Shown here: positions 46,647-55,297 of the stretch, piece after piece
How positions within the stretch are numbered: the stretch's first letter is position 1
Layout of the letters: the number at the start of each line of letters is the position of its first letter
NCBI RefSeq assembly: GCF_031656215.1
Contig: NZ_CP134228.1
Location: 1,488,001 to 1,552,000, forward strand
Direction: 5' to 3'
Length of the DNA: 64,000 nt
Source: Mesorhizobium koreense
GTDB lineage: Bacteria; Pseudomonadota; Alphaproteobacteria; Rhizobiales; Rhizobiaceae
Program-made: the position numbers and the translations under genes
Notes under the pieces: model-generated
Databases searched by the model: none
What the model was told of the DNA's origin: nothing
Seen by the model: only the letters and a program-made list of their open reading frames with translations

Positions 46647-47372
46647 TCAGTGCCTGCCGCCTTCAAGATAGGCAGCGCGGACTTCCTCGCGCTTCAGAAG
46701 CTCCTTGCCGGTGCCGCTCATGGTGATGGTGCCGTTCACCATGACGTGGCCCCGATGCGCAAGCTTGAGCGCATGAAATGCATTCTGCTCGACGAGGAAA
46801 ACGGTGAGCCCTTCCTGCTGGTTGAGTTCGCGGATCGCCTCGAAAATCTGCTTCACCACCAGTGGCGCAAGCCCGAGCGAGGGTTCATCCAGGAGAAGCA
46901 GCTTGGGCCGGCTCATCAAGGCGCGGCCGATGGCGAGCATCTGCTGCTCCCCGCCCGAAAGCGTGCCGCCGCGCTGGCTGGCGCGTTCCTTCAGGCGCGG
47001 GAACAGCGTGAAAACGCGCCGCAGATCCTCATCGAGATTCTCCGGCGGCACAAATGTGGCGCCCATCTGGAGGTTCTCCATCACGGTCATGCGCGAGAAT
47101 ATCCGCCGCCCCTCGGGCGACTGGGCGATGCCGAGCCGCATGATCTCGTGCGTCGGCATATCGGTGATGTCTTGTCCGTCAAAGGTGATCTGACCGAAAC
47201 GGGCACGGGGATCGCCGCAGATCGTCATCATCAAGGTCGATTTGCCGGCGCCGTTGGCCCCGATCATGGTGACGATCTCGCCACGATTGACATCGACATC
47301 GACGCCGCGCAGCGCCATGATCTGACCGTAGTAGGTTTTGACGCCACGTACCGAAAGAAGGTTTTCGCTCAT
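46647..47372 (-). CDS. livF: Branched-chain amino acid ABC transporter ATPase LivF
   Basis: One of two ATPases of the importer, 241 residues. Walker A GANGAGKSTLMMTI, signature LSGGEQQMLAIGRALM, Walker B LLLLDEPSLGLAPLVV and the H-loop region VFLVEQNAFHALKLAHRG are all of LivF type. Its start overlaps the livG stop by 4 bp (ATGA). Confidence 0.95.
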   Translation of the reverse strand: MSENLLSVRGVKTYYGQIMALRGVDVDVNRGEIVTMIGANGAGKSTLMMTICGDPRARFGQITFDGQDITDMPTHEIMRLGIAQSPEGRRIFSRMTVMENLQMGATFVPPENLDEDLRRVFTLFPRLKERASQRGGTLSGGEQQMLAIGRALMSRPKLLLLDEPSLGLAPLVVKQIFEAIRELNQQEGLTVFLVEQNAFHALKLAHRGHVMVNGTITMSGTGKELLKREEVRAAYLEGGRH

Positions 47373-48400
47373 GGCTTGCCTGCTCCGTTGTCGGAGCCGG
47401 AAGCGACCGGTGCGTCAGGCATCGAACCGATAGCTCCCTTCGCTTCCGCGGCGACATCCTGCTTGACTTCCGCGATGTCGATCTCCTCCTCGTCGTCAAC
47501 GCCCAGATACGCAGCGATGACATTCGGGTCGGTTCGCACGAAGGCGGGGTCGCCGTCCGAAATCTTCACGCCATAGTCGAGCACGACGATATGGTCGGAA
47601 ATCTCCATGACCACGCCCATGTCGTGCTCGATGAGAAGGATCGACGTGTCGTGCTCGTCACGGATGAATTTCAAGAGTTGGTTGAGTTCCGCCGATTCAC
47701 GCGGATTGAGCCCCGCCGCCGGCTCGTCGAAGCACAGGAGTTTCGGCCCGGTGCACATGGCGCGAACGATTTCGAGGCGCCGCTGGGCGCCGTAAGGGAG
47801 GTCGCCGGCCGGATCGTCGGCGCGGTCGACAAGGCCGATCTGGTCGAGCCAGTAAATGGCCCTTTCCATCGAAGCCGCCTGCGCTCTCCTGTAGGCGGGC
47901 AGGCCGAAAATGCCGCCGATCGAGTAGCCCGATGCGAGCATCAGCGGATTGTGCTGCGCGACGAGCAGGTTTTCGAGAACCGTCATGCCGCTGAAGAGAC
48001 GGATGTTCTGGAAGGTGCGCGCCACCTTCGCCTTGGCGGAAATTTCGTGGTCGGGCATGCGCTCCAGGAGAAAGACGGAATTGCCGGCCATCTCCTTGAA
48101 GCGCGCGCTGCTCGCCGTCAGCTCCTCGACTTCTTTCTCTAGCCGGCCTTCGCCGTGGCGCATGGCGATACGGCCCTCGGTCGGCTTGTAAAAGCCGGTG
48201 ACGCAGTTGAAGACGGTCGTCTTGCCGGCGCCGTTCGGGCCGATGAGGGCGGTGATGTCACCGCGTCCCACATTGAAGGAGAGGTCGCCGACGGCCACGA
48301 GCCCGCCGAAACGCATCGACAGGTGCTCGACGGTCAGAATCGGGTCGCTCTCCCATCGGCGCGCGGAAGGCACGCCGGAAATGTCTTGCGCGGCGGTCAT
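47369..48400 (-). CDS. livG: Branched-chain amino acid ABC transporter ATPase LivG
   Basis: The second ATPase. Walker A GPNGAGKTTVFNCVTG, then the LivG-specific insertion, RTFQNIRLFSGMTVLENLLVAQHN, and Walker B LLCFDEPAAGLNPRE with LIEHDMGVVMEISDHIVVLDYG. At 343 residues it is longer than E. coli LivG (about 255). The extra length includes an N-terminal leader, a loop after residue 75 (RMPDHEISAKAKVARTF region) and a 45-residue acidic C-terminus (DDEEEIDIAEVKQDV...). The signature Cys-free motif DLPYGAQRRLEIVRAM replaces the usual LSGGQ, as in other LivG. Overlaps livM by 4 bp. Confidence 0.94.
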   Translation of the reverse strand: MTAAQDISGVPSARRWESDPILTVEHLSMRFGGLVAVGDLSFNVGRGDITALIGPNGAGKTTVFNCVTGFYKPTEGRIAMRHGEGRLEKEVEELTASSARFKEMAGNSVFLLERMPDHEISAKAKVARTFQNIRLFSGMTVLENLLVAQHNPLMLASGYSIGGIFGLPAYRRAQAASMERAIYWLDQIGLVDRADDPAGDLPYGAQRRLEIVRAMCTGPKLLCFDEPAAGLNPRESAELNQLLKFIRDEHDTSILLIEHDMGVVMEISDHIVVLDYGVKISDGDPAFVRTDPNVIAAYLGVDDEEEIDIAEVKQDVAAEAKGAIGSMPDAPVASGSDNGAGKP

Positions 48401-49854
48401 CCGTGCCCCTCGCCTTGTGCGACCAGATCGGCGTTGATCTTCTTTTTCTCCTTGTAGATGGCGGACGGCGTCCTTGTCGCGATCAGCCCGCGCGGCTTCC
48501 AGACCATGATGATGACCATGGCGAGGCCGAAGATCAGCATGCGGTACTGGACCGGATCAAACCCGTCTCCGAAGATGGACTTGAGGAAGTCGAGATTGCG
48601 CAGCATCTCGGTGCCGCCGATCATGACGATCGCGGCAAGAACCACACCGAGCTGGGAGCCGAGGCCGCCGAGGACGACGATCGACAGGATGATCGCCGAT
48701 TCAAGGAAGGTAAAACTTTCGGGCGACACGAACCCTTGCCGAGTGGCGAAGAAGGAACCGGCGAAGCCGCCGAACATGGCGCCGATGGCGAAGGCGGTGA
48801 GCTTCGTGTTGCGGGTGTTGATGCCAAGCGAACGGCAGGCGATCTCGTCTTCGCGCAGCGCCTCCCATGCGCGGCCGATCGGCAGCCTGCGCAGTCGTAT
48901 CGTGATGAAATTGGTGATCAGCGCTAGAACGAAGATGATGTAATAGAGGAAGATAAAGCGCTGGATCGGCTCGTAGGGAATGCCGAGAACTGCGTTGATC
49001 GTATCGTCGCCGCGGCCGAGTTCCAAACCGAAGACGGTCGGCTTGGGAATGCCCGAGATGCCGTCCGGGCCGTTGGTGAAACTGTACCAGTTGAGGAGCA
49101 CCACGCGGACGATTTCGCCGAAGGCAAGCGTGACGATCGCCAGATAGTCTCCGCGCAGGCGCAACACCGGGAAGCCGAGGATGATGCCCCAGGTCGCAGC
49201 GAGAATGCCGGCGAGCGGCAAGGCCATCCAGAAGCCGAAATGGAAATAGTGCGCCAGAAGCGCGAAGGAGTAGGCGCCGACCGCGTAGAAGGCGACGTAG
49301 CCGAGATCGAGTAGGCCGGCGAGGCCGACCACGATGTTCAAGCCCCATCCGAGCATGATGTAGGTCATGATCAGGATGGCCATGTCGATGAACTGCCGCT
49401 CGCGCTGCGGCATGAAGGTGGTGAAGAAGAAGGGCAGGACGACCGCGAAGGCGAAAAGTATCCAGGTTGCTGCTTTGCCTATTGTCGGGAGGAGTGCTGC
49501 AATCTTGCCTGGCTCGGCGCGAGCCTTTCGTTTCGCTGGCCGGTTGGCCTTGAAGAAGAAGATATTGAGAAGGAGCCTGGCGCCAAACACGATCAGGATC
49601 GAGATGATCCAGGTGCGCCAGCGTGTCGTTATGTCGAGGCCGCCTGGCGCCAATTCGGTGCGCAGGCCAATGAAGAAGAAGCCGAGCACGCCGGCAAGTA
49701 GCGCTGTCAGCCCCGCATCCTTGAGCGAATCGTAGAAGCTTGCCGCATGTTCCGGTGGCGGAGCCTGGAAGGCGCTGGCCCGATCTTCGCCGAGCGCTTG
49801 CGCGCCCTCCGGATTGATTTCCGAGGCGGGCATGTCCTGGTTGCCGGGAGCCAT
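48397..49854 (-). CDS. livM: Branched-chain amino acid ABC transporter permease LivM
   Basis: Inner-membrane permease of 485 residues. The core (about residues 130-440) holds ten membrane segments, including WGLNIVVGLAGLLDLGYVAFYAVGAY and GDYLAIVTLAFGEIVRVVLLNW, both LivM hallmarks; the EAA-like loop is GRAWEALREDEIACRSLGINTRNTKLTAFAIGA. The first 120 residues are an extension with a soluble stretch and two further hydrophobic helices, as in other rhizobial LivM. Its ATG shares one base with the livH TGA (TGATG). Confidence 0.94.
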   Translation of the reverse strand: MAPGNQDMPASEINPEGAQALGEDRASAFQAPPPEHAASFYDSLKDAGLTALLAGVLGFFFIGLRTELAPGGLDITTRWRTWIISILIVFGARLLLNIFFFKANRPAKRKARAEPGKIAALLPTIGKAATWILFAFAVVLPFFFTTFMPQRERQFIDMAILIMTYIMLGWGLNIVVGLAGLLDLGYVAFYAVGAYSFALLAHYFHFGFWMALPLAGILAATWGIILGFPVLRLRGDYLAIVTLAFGEIVRVVLLNWYSFTNGPDGISGIPKPTVFGLELGRGDDTINAVLGIPYEPIQRFIFLYYIIFVLALITNFITIRLRRLPIGRAWEALREDEIACRSLGINTRNTKLTAFAIGAMFGGFAGSFFATRQGFVSPESFTFLESAIILSIVVLGGLGSQLGVVLAAIVMIGGTEMLRNLDFLKSIFGDGFDPVQYRMLIFGLAMVIIMVWKPRGLIATRTPSAIYKEKKKINADLVAQGEGHG

Positions 49855-50780
49855 CAGACCTTCTCCACCTCGGGTCGGCCGAGCAAGCCGGACGGCAGGA
49901 AGATGAGGACGATGGCGAGGATCGAAAACGCCGCCACGTCCTTGTATTCGACGGTGAAATAGGCGGACCAGAACACTTCGATCAAACCGATCGCCAAGCC
50001 GCCTAGCATGGCGCCGGGCAGCGAACCGATACCGCCGAGCACGGCTGCCGTGAACGCCTTAACGCCGGCGAGGAAGCCGATATAGAAGTCGATGACGCCG
50101 TAGAGAAGCAGGAACATCAGACCCGCCACCGCGGCAAGCGCGGCGCCCAGCACGAAGGTAAGGGAGATCGTCCTGTCGACATTGACGCCCAGCAGCGCCG
50201 CCATCTTGGTATCCTGCTCGCAGGCGCGCTGCGCGCGTCCCAGCGGCGTCTTGATGATGAACAGCGTGAACACACCCATAAGGATAAGAGTTGTCCCGAC
50301 GATGATGATCTGCATGTAGGACAATTGCACATTGATGCCGTCGGTCGGGCTGGCGCTGAATATCTTGATGCCGCCCGTGATCTGAGGCGGCAGCGGCTTG
50401 ACGCGGGCGCCCTGCGTGACCTGCACGAAGTTCTGCAACGTGATCGACATGCCGATCGCGGTGATCAACGGCGCCAGCCGGAAGGAGCCACGCAACGGTC
50501 GGTAGGCGAGGCGCTCAACCGTCCAGCCCCATGCGGCGGTGAAAAGCATCGCCACGATCACGACGATCAGGAGCACCACGGGCAAGAAGGCGAAGCCGAA
50601 TACGGTGGTCAGGATCAGGAAAGTGGCAAGTGCTACGAACGAACCGACCATGAAGATGTCGCCATGGGCGAAGTTGATCATGCCGATGATGCCATAGACC
50701 ATCGTATAGCCGATCGCGATCAGCCCGTAGATCGATCCCAGTGTCAGCCCGTTGATAAGCTGCTGGACGAAATAGTGCAT
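49854..50780 (-). CDS. livH: Branched-chain amino acid ABC transporter permease LivH
   Basis: First gene of the liv operon; a 308-residue permease. MHYFVQQLINGLTLGSIYGLIAIGYTMVYGIIGMINFAHGDIFMVG is the typical LivH N-terminus. The EAA loop GRAQRACEQDTKMAALLGVNVDRTISLTFVLGAALA and the following VLGGIGSLPGAMLGGLAIG complete the signature. Order livH-livM-livG-livF-DUF6867-livK with overlapping stops and starts argues for a single transcript. Confidence 0.95.
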   Translation of the reverse strand: MHYFVQQLINGLTLGSIYGLIAIGYTMVYGIIGMINFAHGDIFMVGSFVALATFLILTTVFGFAFLPVVLLIVVIVAMLFTAAWGWTVERLAYRPLRGSFRLAPLITAIGMSITLQNFVQVTQGARVKPLPPQITGGIKIFSASPTDGINVQLSYMQIIIVGTTLILMGVFTLFIIKTPLGRAQRACEQDTKMAALLGVNVDRTISLTFVLGAALAAVAGLMFLLLYGVIDFYIGFLAGVKAFTAAVLGGIGSLPGAMLGGLAIGLIEVFWSAYFTVEYKDVAAFSILAIVLIFLPSGLLGRPEVEKV

Positions 50781-51110
50781 ATGTTATCGGCTCCCCTGGA
50801 GCGTCGCATGGCGGCGCGCTCCTTTTGTCGTTCCCCTAGTCGTAGCTTCTCGCTTCCGGATTGCAACCGGCTTTTTCGCACCCCCAGCCGCATTTTTACG
50901 ATGCCGGTTCAGAGTCGGCGATCATTTATCTTTGTCCCGTCCGTCCTCTGGACCAGCCGGAAGCTAGCATTGGCATAGCGCAATGTCCTTGCGTCGAATC
51001 CGGTTTCTCACAGCTTTCACCGAAGCCAATTCGGCCATGCTATCAATTTTTAGTGTTTCCTTGCGTGTCGGAAAAATCTGGAAACGGCGTCCCAATCCGT
51101 GCCCGGCGGA
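50781..51110. other. Intergenic region upstream of livH
   Basis: A 330-bp stretch that must carry the livH promoter. Next to livH is a hairpin-like GGAGCG...CGCTCC dyad (about 50798-50822) followed by CTTTTGT. The rest holds no gene-like frame; GC drops around 50930-51080. Confidence 0.45.
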
Positions 51111-52112
51111 TCAGGTGACGACGAAGCCATGCGCGAACGGATCGCGATCGTCGATGAAGATGGTATTCAGTCCCGTCATGCGGGCCCAGCCGCCGATCGA
51201 AGGGACGATGGCAGGCTTGTTCGCCACCGTGGTCTCGGCCTCGACGCGGCCCTTGAAGAGCGAGCCGATGATCGATTCATGGACGAAGCTGTCGCCGGCC
51301 TTCAGCCTGCCCTTGGCGTGAAGCTGCGCCATGCGCGCCGACGTGCCGGTGCCGCAGGGCGAGCGGTCGATCGCCTTGTCTCCGTAGAACACGGCGTTGC
51401 GCGCATCGGCCTCGCTGTTTGTCGGTTTTCCTGTCCATAATATGTGCGAGAGCCTGTTGATCTCCGGGTGCTCCGGATGGGCGAAGCTGTAGCTCTCGTT
51501 CAGCCGCTGGCGCAGCACCGGGCTCCAGGCGATGAGGTCGCCCGCCGAATGATCGGCCATGTCGCGGTAGTTCTCCTGCGGCTCGATGATGGCGTAGAAA
51601 TTGCCGCCATAGGCGACGTCGACCTTCAGCGGCCCGAGGACCGGACACTCCACCGCAAGCTGTTCGGCGTAGAGGAAGGCCGGCACGTTGGTGATGCGCA
51701 CTTCCTCCACATATTGGCTTTCCTGGCGGTATTCGGCGACCACCAGGCCCGCCGGAGTGTCGAGTCGCAACACGCCAGGTGTCTTCGGCTTCACCAGTCC
51801 GTTCTCGATCGCCATCGTTACCGTGCCGATAGTGCCGTGGCCGCACATCGGCAGGCAGCCGGAGGTCTCGATGAAGAGGATCGCGATGTCGCAATCCTCG
51901 CGCGTCGGCGGATAGAGGATCGAGCCCGACATGATGTCGTGGCCGCGCGGTTCGAACATGAGGCCGGTGCGGATCCAGTCATATTCGGCGAGGAAATGCG
52001 CGCGCCGCTCCAGCATGGTGGAGCCCTGGAGTTGCGGACCGCCGCCGGCGACGAGCCGGACCGGATTGCCGCAGGTGTGACCGTCGATGCAGAAGAAGGA
52101 GTGGCGTGCCAC
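51111..52112 (-). CDS. 4-hydroxyproline 2-epimerase (proline racemase family)
   Basis: Inverts trans-4-hydroxy-L-proline to cis-4-hydroxy-D-proline, the first catabolic step. The 333-residue protein has both catalytic cysteines of the epimerase class: MCGHGTIG (about residue 90) and DRSPCGTGTSAR (about residue 253). A Cys/Cys pair separates it from the Thr-containing dehydratases of the family. Start is a GTG at 52112 with GAGG 6 bp upstream. It is the last gene of a three-gene operon with an FAD oxidase and a DapA-like deaminase, which together define the hydroxyproline pathway. Confidence 0.93.
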   Translation of the reverse strand: MARHSFFCIDGHTCGNPVRLVAGGGPQLQGSTMLERRAHFLAEYDWIRTGLMFEPRGHDIMSGSILYPPTREDCDIAILFIETSGCLPMCGHGTIGTVTMAIENGLVKPKTPGVLRLDTPAGLVVAEYRQESQYVEEVRITNVPAFLYAEQLAVECPVLGPLKVDVAYGGNFYAIIEPQENYRDMADHSAGDLIAWSPVLRQRLNESYSFAHPEHPEINRLSHILWTGKPTNSEADARNAVFYGDKAIDRSPCGTGTSARMAQLHAKGRLKAGDSFVHESIIGSLFKGRVEAETTVANKPAIVPSIGGWARMTGLNTIFIDDRDPFAHGFVVT

Positions 52113-52121
52113 GATATGCCT

Positions 52122-53369
52122 CTAGAAACGCGTTGGGCGGAAAGGAGAAAGGTCGATCGGAGGAGCCTCGCCCGAAACGAGGTCGCGGATCAAGCGTCCC
52201 GTCGCCGCGGCTTGGGTCAGGCCGAGATGACCGTGCCCGAAGGCATAATGGACGTTCGCGGCGGAACGGGAGTGGCCGATGATAGGGAGCGAATCTGGAA
52301 GCGAGGGGCGGAAGCCCATCCATTCGCGGCCCCCCTCCGTCCTCAATCCCGGGAGGAAAAGACGAGCTTTCTCCAGCATTGCTTTCGAGCGGGCGAAATT
52401 GGGCGGCCGGTCGAGCCCGGCGAGTTCGACGGCGCCGCCGACGCGAAGCCCGGTTTCCAACGGCGTAACGACGAAGCCATGGCCGGAGAAGATCAATTGC
52501 CGCTTCAGGTCGAAGGCATGGACGGGAAGCGTCGTGTTGTAGCCGCGCTCGGTTTCGAGCGGGATGGTGTCGCCGAAGCGGCGGGCCCACAGATGCGACC
52601 AAGCCCCGGCGGCGACGATCAGCTTATCCGATCTGAGTGTGCGACCGTCTTCGAGGCGGATCGACGTTCCGTCGTCGCCCAGCGCCGCTTCGACGACACG
52701 GCCTTTGAGGAAAACCGCGCTCTTGCTCTCCGCATATTTCCAGATGGCCTTGCCAAGCAGCATCGGGTCGGAGACGGTTTTCCAGCCGGGAACGAAGGCG
52801 CCTTTGACGAATTGAGGCGAAAGGCCAGGCTGCAGTTCGCCGATTTCCGCGCCGGCGACATGCCGGAAGGCGATGCCGTGGCGTTCGCGCGCCGCCCAAC
52901 CGGGCAGCGAGGCGTTGAACTCGACCTCGGATTCATAGAGTTCCAGCGAGCCGTCCTCGCGCAGCATGGAGCGTGTGCCGGAGCGCTCCATCAGCGCCAT
53001 CCATTCGGATTGGGTAAGCCGCATCAAAGAAGCCTGCGCAGTTAGCGCGCCTTCATAACCGCCATGGCCGGCGCGCCAGAAGCGATAGAGCCAGGGGAGG
53101 AGATGCGGCAGATAGGAAGGCGGGATGGCGAGCGGCCCGAGCGGGTCGAGCAGCCAGCGCGGCAGATTGCGCAGCATACCCTTCTGCGCAAGCGGCAGCA
53201 CGTCTGAGAAGGCGAAGGCGGCGGCGTTGCCGGAACTCGTTTCCTCGCAGATGCCGGTGCGGTCGATGACCGTCACCGCGCAGCCTGCCTCGGCAAGATA
53301 TGCGGCGGCGCAGATACCGACGATGCCGGCACCGATGACGGCGATATCCGATCTGCTATCGCCGTGCAT
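52122..53369 (-). CDS. FAD-dependent D-amino acid dehydrogenase (cis-4-hydroxy-D-proline oxidase)
   Basis: A DadA-like flavoprotein of 415 residues. The ADP-binding motif is IAVIGAGIVGICAAAYLAEAG, with the second Gly-rich signature near VIDRTGICEETSSGNAAAF. Conserved C-terminal parts are LRVGGAVELAG, WMGFRPSLPDSLPIIGHS and FGHGHLGLTQAAATG. The ATG at 53369 has GGAGG 6 bp upstream, so it is preferred to a GTG 6 bp further out. In context it oxidises cis-4-hydroxy-D-proline to the pyrroline product passed to the deaminase. It is 9 bp from the epimerase gene. Confidence 0.9.
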   Translation of the reverse strand: MHGDSRSDIAVIGAGIVGICAAAYLAEAGCAVTVIDRTGICEETSSGNAAAFAFSDVLPLAQKGMLRNLPRWLLDPLGPLAIPPSYLPHLLPWLYRFWRAGHGGYEGALTAQASLMRLTQSEWMALMERSGTRSMLREDGSLELYESEVEFNASLPGWAARERHGIAFRHVAGAEIGELQPGLSPQFVKGAFVPGWKTVSDPMLLGKAIWKYAESKSAVFLKGRVVEAALGDDGTSIRLEDGRTLRSDKLIVAAGAWSHLWARRFGDTIPLETERGYNTTLPVHAFDLKRQLIFSGHGFVVTPLETGLRVGGAVELAGLDRPPNFARSKAMLEKARLFLPGLRTEGGREWMGFRPSLPDSLPIIGHSRSAANVHYAFGHGHLGLTQAAATGRLIRDLVSGEAPPIDLSPFRPTRF

Positions 53370-53398
53370 CGGCACCCTCCGCGCCTTGTGCCCGGATA

Positions 53399-54310
53399 TC
53401 AGGCAGCCTTGTCGATCGAAAGCTTCGGCAGGACCGGCCGTGTTGCCAGCGCATCCTTGATGATCTTCTCGACGCGCACGCGCTCGGCACCTGCAAGCGG
53501 CTGGCGTGGCATGCGTACCCTCTCGTTCGAGCCGATCGCGTGAACCTCCGCGAGCTTGATGTTCTGGACCAGATTGGTCGAGACGTCGAGATCGAGCAGC
53601 GGACGGAACCAGCGGTAGATCGTAAGCGCTTCCGCCGTGCGGCCGGCCTTCATGAGCTGGTAGACCGCGACGGTTTCGGCAGGGAAGGCGGTCACAAGGC
53701 CGGCGATCCAGCCTACCGCGCCGACCGAAAGCGCCTCGAAGGCCAGATTGTCGACGCCGGTGAACAGGTCGAAGCGGTCGCCGAACCGGTTGACGATGTC
53801 GATCGAGCGGCGGATCTCGTCCGAGGATTCCTTGATGGCGACGAAATGATCGTCGTTCGCCAGTTCCGCCATGATGTCGAGCGTGACGTCGACCCGATAG
53901 GCGATGCGGTTGGAATAGATCATCACCGGCAGGCCGCCGGCAGCCGCGACGGCCTTCAGCGTGGTGACCGTCTCACTGGGATTGGTGTGGTAGATCGGGC
54001 TCGGCACGATCATCAGCCCGTCGGCGCCTGCCTTTGCGGCGCGTTTGGCCAGCGAGACCGCGTCGCGTGTCGCCGCTTCGTTGATGGTGAGGAGCGCAGG
54101 CTTGCGTCCCGCCACGCCCTTCATCGTGTTGAAAACCTCAAGTTTTTCGTCATGCGAGAGCATCGGGCCTTCGCCGAGCGAACCGCAAGCGATCAGCCCG
54201 TCGCAGCCGGCATCCATCAAAAGCGCGAAGCAGCGCTCCATTTCCGCATGATCCAACTCGTCGCCGTCCGTGAACTTCGTCGTAACGGCGGGCATGACAC
54301 CTGACCACAT
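53399..54310 (-). CDS. DapA-superfamily protein, pyrroline-4-hydroxy-2-carboxylate deaminase
   Basis: A 303-residue class I aldolase fold enzyme of the dihydrodipicolinate synthase family. The Schiff-base Lys is in HFVAIKESS (about residue 163), with the Tyr of YSNRIAYRVD and the substrate-carboxylate loop GSLGEGPML. In operons with an epimerase and D-amino acid oxidase this subgroup deaminates the pyrroline intermediate to 2-oxoglutarate semialdehyde. GAGGAG precedes the ATG, and it is the first gene. The next enzyme, 2-oxoglutarate semialdehyde dehydrogenase, is not in the window. Confidence 0.9.
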   Translation of the reverse strand: MWSGVMPAVTTKFTDGDELDHAEMERCFALLMDAGCDGLIACGSLGEGPMLSHDEKLEVFNTMKGVAGRKPALLTINEAATRDAVSLAKRAAKAGADGLMIVPSPIYHTNPSETVTTLKAVAAAGGLPVMIYSNRIAYRVDVTLDIMAELANDDHFVAIKESSDEIRRSIDIVNRFGDRFDLFTGVDNLAFEALSVGAVGWIAGLVTAFPAETVAVYQLMKAGRTAEALTIYRWFRPLLDLDVSTNLVQNIKLAEVHAIGSNERVRMPRQPLAGAERVRVEKIIKDALATRPVLPKLSIDKAA

Positions 54311-54326
54311 GGCCTTATCTCCTCTG

Positions 54327-54343
54327 ATATATCTGTGATATAT
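54327..54343. promoter_or_regulatory. Palindromic operator of the hydroxyproline operon
   Basis: ATATATC-TGT-GATATAT is a perfect 7-bp inverted repeat 16 bp upstream of the first gene's ATG (54310). Position and AT-rich dyad form fit a GntR-family (FCD type) repressor site, but no such regulator is encoded in the window. Confidence 0.6.
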
Positions 54344-54429
54344 TTGCTATCGCGGGCGCTTGTCAAGCGAATTCCGCTCTATGCGGAAACGGCGGTGCGC
54401 CGCTGATTTTCTCATAAACTTGCTTTTAC

Positions 54430-54445
54430 GTAAGCAATGGCTTAC
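54430..54445. promoter_or_regulatory. Palindrome overlapping the ArsR-type gene's upstream start
   Basis: GTAAGC-AATG-GCTTAC is a perfect inverted repeat; the ATG of the longer reading frame (54437) sits in its 4-nt centre. A wider TTGCTT...AAGCAA dyad overlaps its left side. This is a likely autoregulatory site. Confidence 0.5.
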
Positions 54446-54454
54446 TCAGGTGTG

Positions 54455-54718
54455 ATGACCGCATCCGACCCGTTCCACGCGATCAGCGATGCCACGCGGC
54501 GTCACATTCTGGAAGAACTGAGACGGAACCCCAGCACCGTCAACGCTCTCGCTGCGGGGCTGCCGATTTCGCGTCCCGCCGTTTCCCAGCACCTGAAAAT
54601 CCTGCTCGATGCAAGGCTCGTCACCGTGGAGGTGTCTGGCACGAAACGCATCTACGCGACGAACGATGCGGGGTTCATCCGCCTCAACATCTGGCTCGAC
54701 CAGTTCTGGAAAGGCTGA
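54455..54718 (+). CDS. ArsR-type winged-helix transcriptional regulator
   Basis: A small regulator, 87 residues from the ATG at 54455 (93 from 54437). The fold is HAISDATRRHILEELRRNPSTVNALAAGLPISRPAVSQHLKILLDARLVTVEVSGTKRIYATN, the ArsR/SmtB helix-turn-helix with the beta-wing. The usual metal-binding cysteine pair in helix alpha-3 is absent, so it is likely not a metal sensor. It belongs to the small 'SdpR/ArsR' type that regulates a neighbour, but no partner is adjacent downstream. The later start is preferred because the earlier one lies inside the palindrome. Confidence 0.82.
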   Translation: MTASDPFHAISDATRRHILEELRRNPSTVNALAAGLPISRPAVSQHLKILLDARLVTVEVSGTKRIYATNDAGFIRLNIWLDQFWKG

Positions 54719-54816
54719 AGGACTACGCCAAAACCCTATAGGCCGATGGTCAGGTCCGCCATCGACAGGCTCCTTGTCATTGCCGCCCCGGAGCGATGGA
54801 GCCTAAAAACACCCTT

Positions 54817-54841
54817 CCCGAAAGCGGACACCGGTTTCGGG
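54817..54841. repeat. Hairpin-forming repeat of the CCCGAAA/TTTCGGG kind
   Basis: CCCGAAA (54817-54823) pairs with TTTCGGG (54835-54841), followed by GATAAAGGCATGCGAAAA. This motif resembles a dispersed rhizobial intergenic repeat built around GGACACCGGTTTCGG. It lies downstream of the ArsR-type gene and could serve as its terminator. Confidence 0.5.
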
Positions 54842-54907
54842 ATAAAGGCATGCGAAAAATCAGGAACCTGAAGCGTATACAGCGAACCTAAAGGGTCGCG
54901 GCGCGCC

Positions 54908-55078
54908 TTAGTGCCTTGTCTTCAGCTTTTCGATTTCGTCTTTAAGTGCCAGTTTTCGTCTCTTAAGGGCGGTTATTTCGAGTTCGTCGGTTGAGGGATG
55001 GGTCAGGGCTTCGTCAATCTCGCGCTCTATGTCGCCATGCTTTCTCTGCAATTCCTCAAGATGGGAAGCGAGAGCCAT
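54908..55078 (-). CDS. YdcH family (DUF465) protein
   Basis: A 56-residue all-helical protein: MALASHLEELQRKHGDIEREIDEAL..., then LEITALKRRKLALKDEIEKLKTRH, the DUF465 two-helix coiled coil. CAGGAG is 8 bp before the ATG at 55078; the frame is open to 55207 but that part is not conserved. Function is unknown. It is divergent from a second DUF465 gene at 55298. Confidence 0.88.
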   Translation of the reverse strand: MALASHLEELQRKHGDIEREIDEALTHPSTDELEITALKRRKLALKDEIEKLKTRH

Positions 55079-55297
55079 GATTTCTTCTCCTGTTCCGTTT
55101 TCCTCGTCAGGCCGGTACATGGACATCTGTCGCCGGACATTGCATGTGACGGCCGGATGACAGTGTGCCACCGGAATATGGCGAAGTCGAATGCGCGGTA
55201 GTAGCATTTCCGGTGTTGTCGTAATGTGCTATGAATCAATACTGCAGCGCATTGCGTGGCCGGCTTCCGCCGGGAAGGCGCCGGGGAATCTGGATTC

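Noticed and set aside
41322-47576. A 2,084-codon open frame on the plus strand
   Set aside because: It lies antisense to pyc and the liv genes, whose products are unmistakable. The translation is rich in Arg, His, Asp and Gly with no domain, as expected for the complement of high-GC coding DNA.
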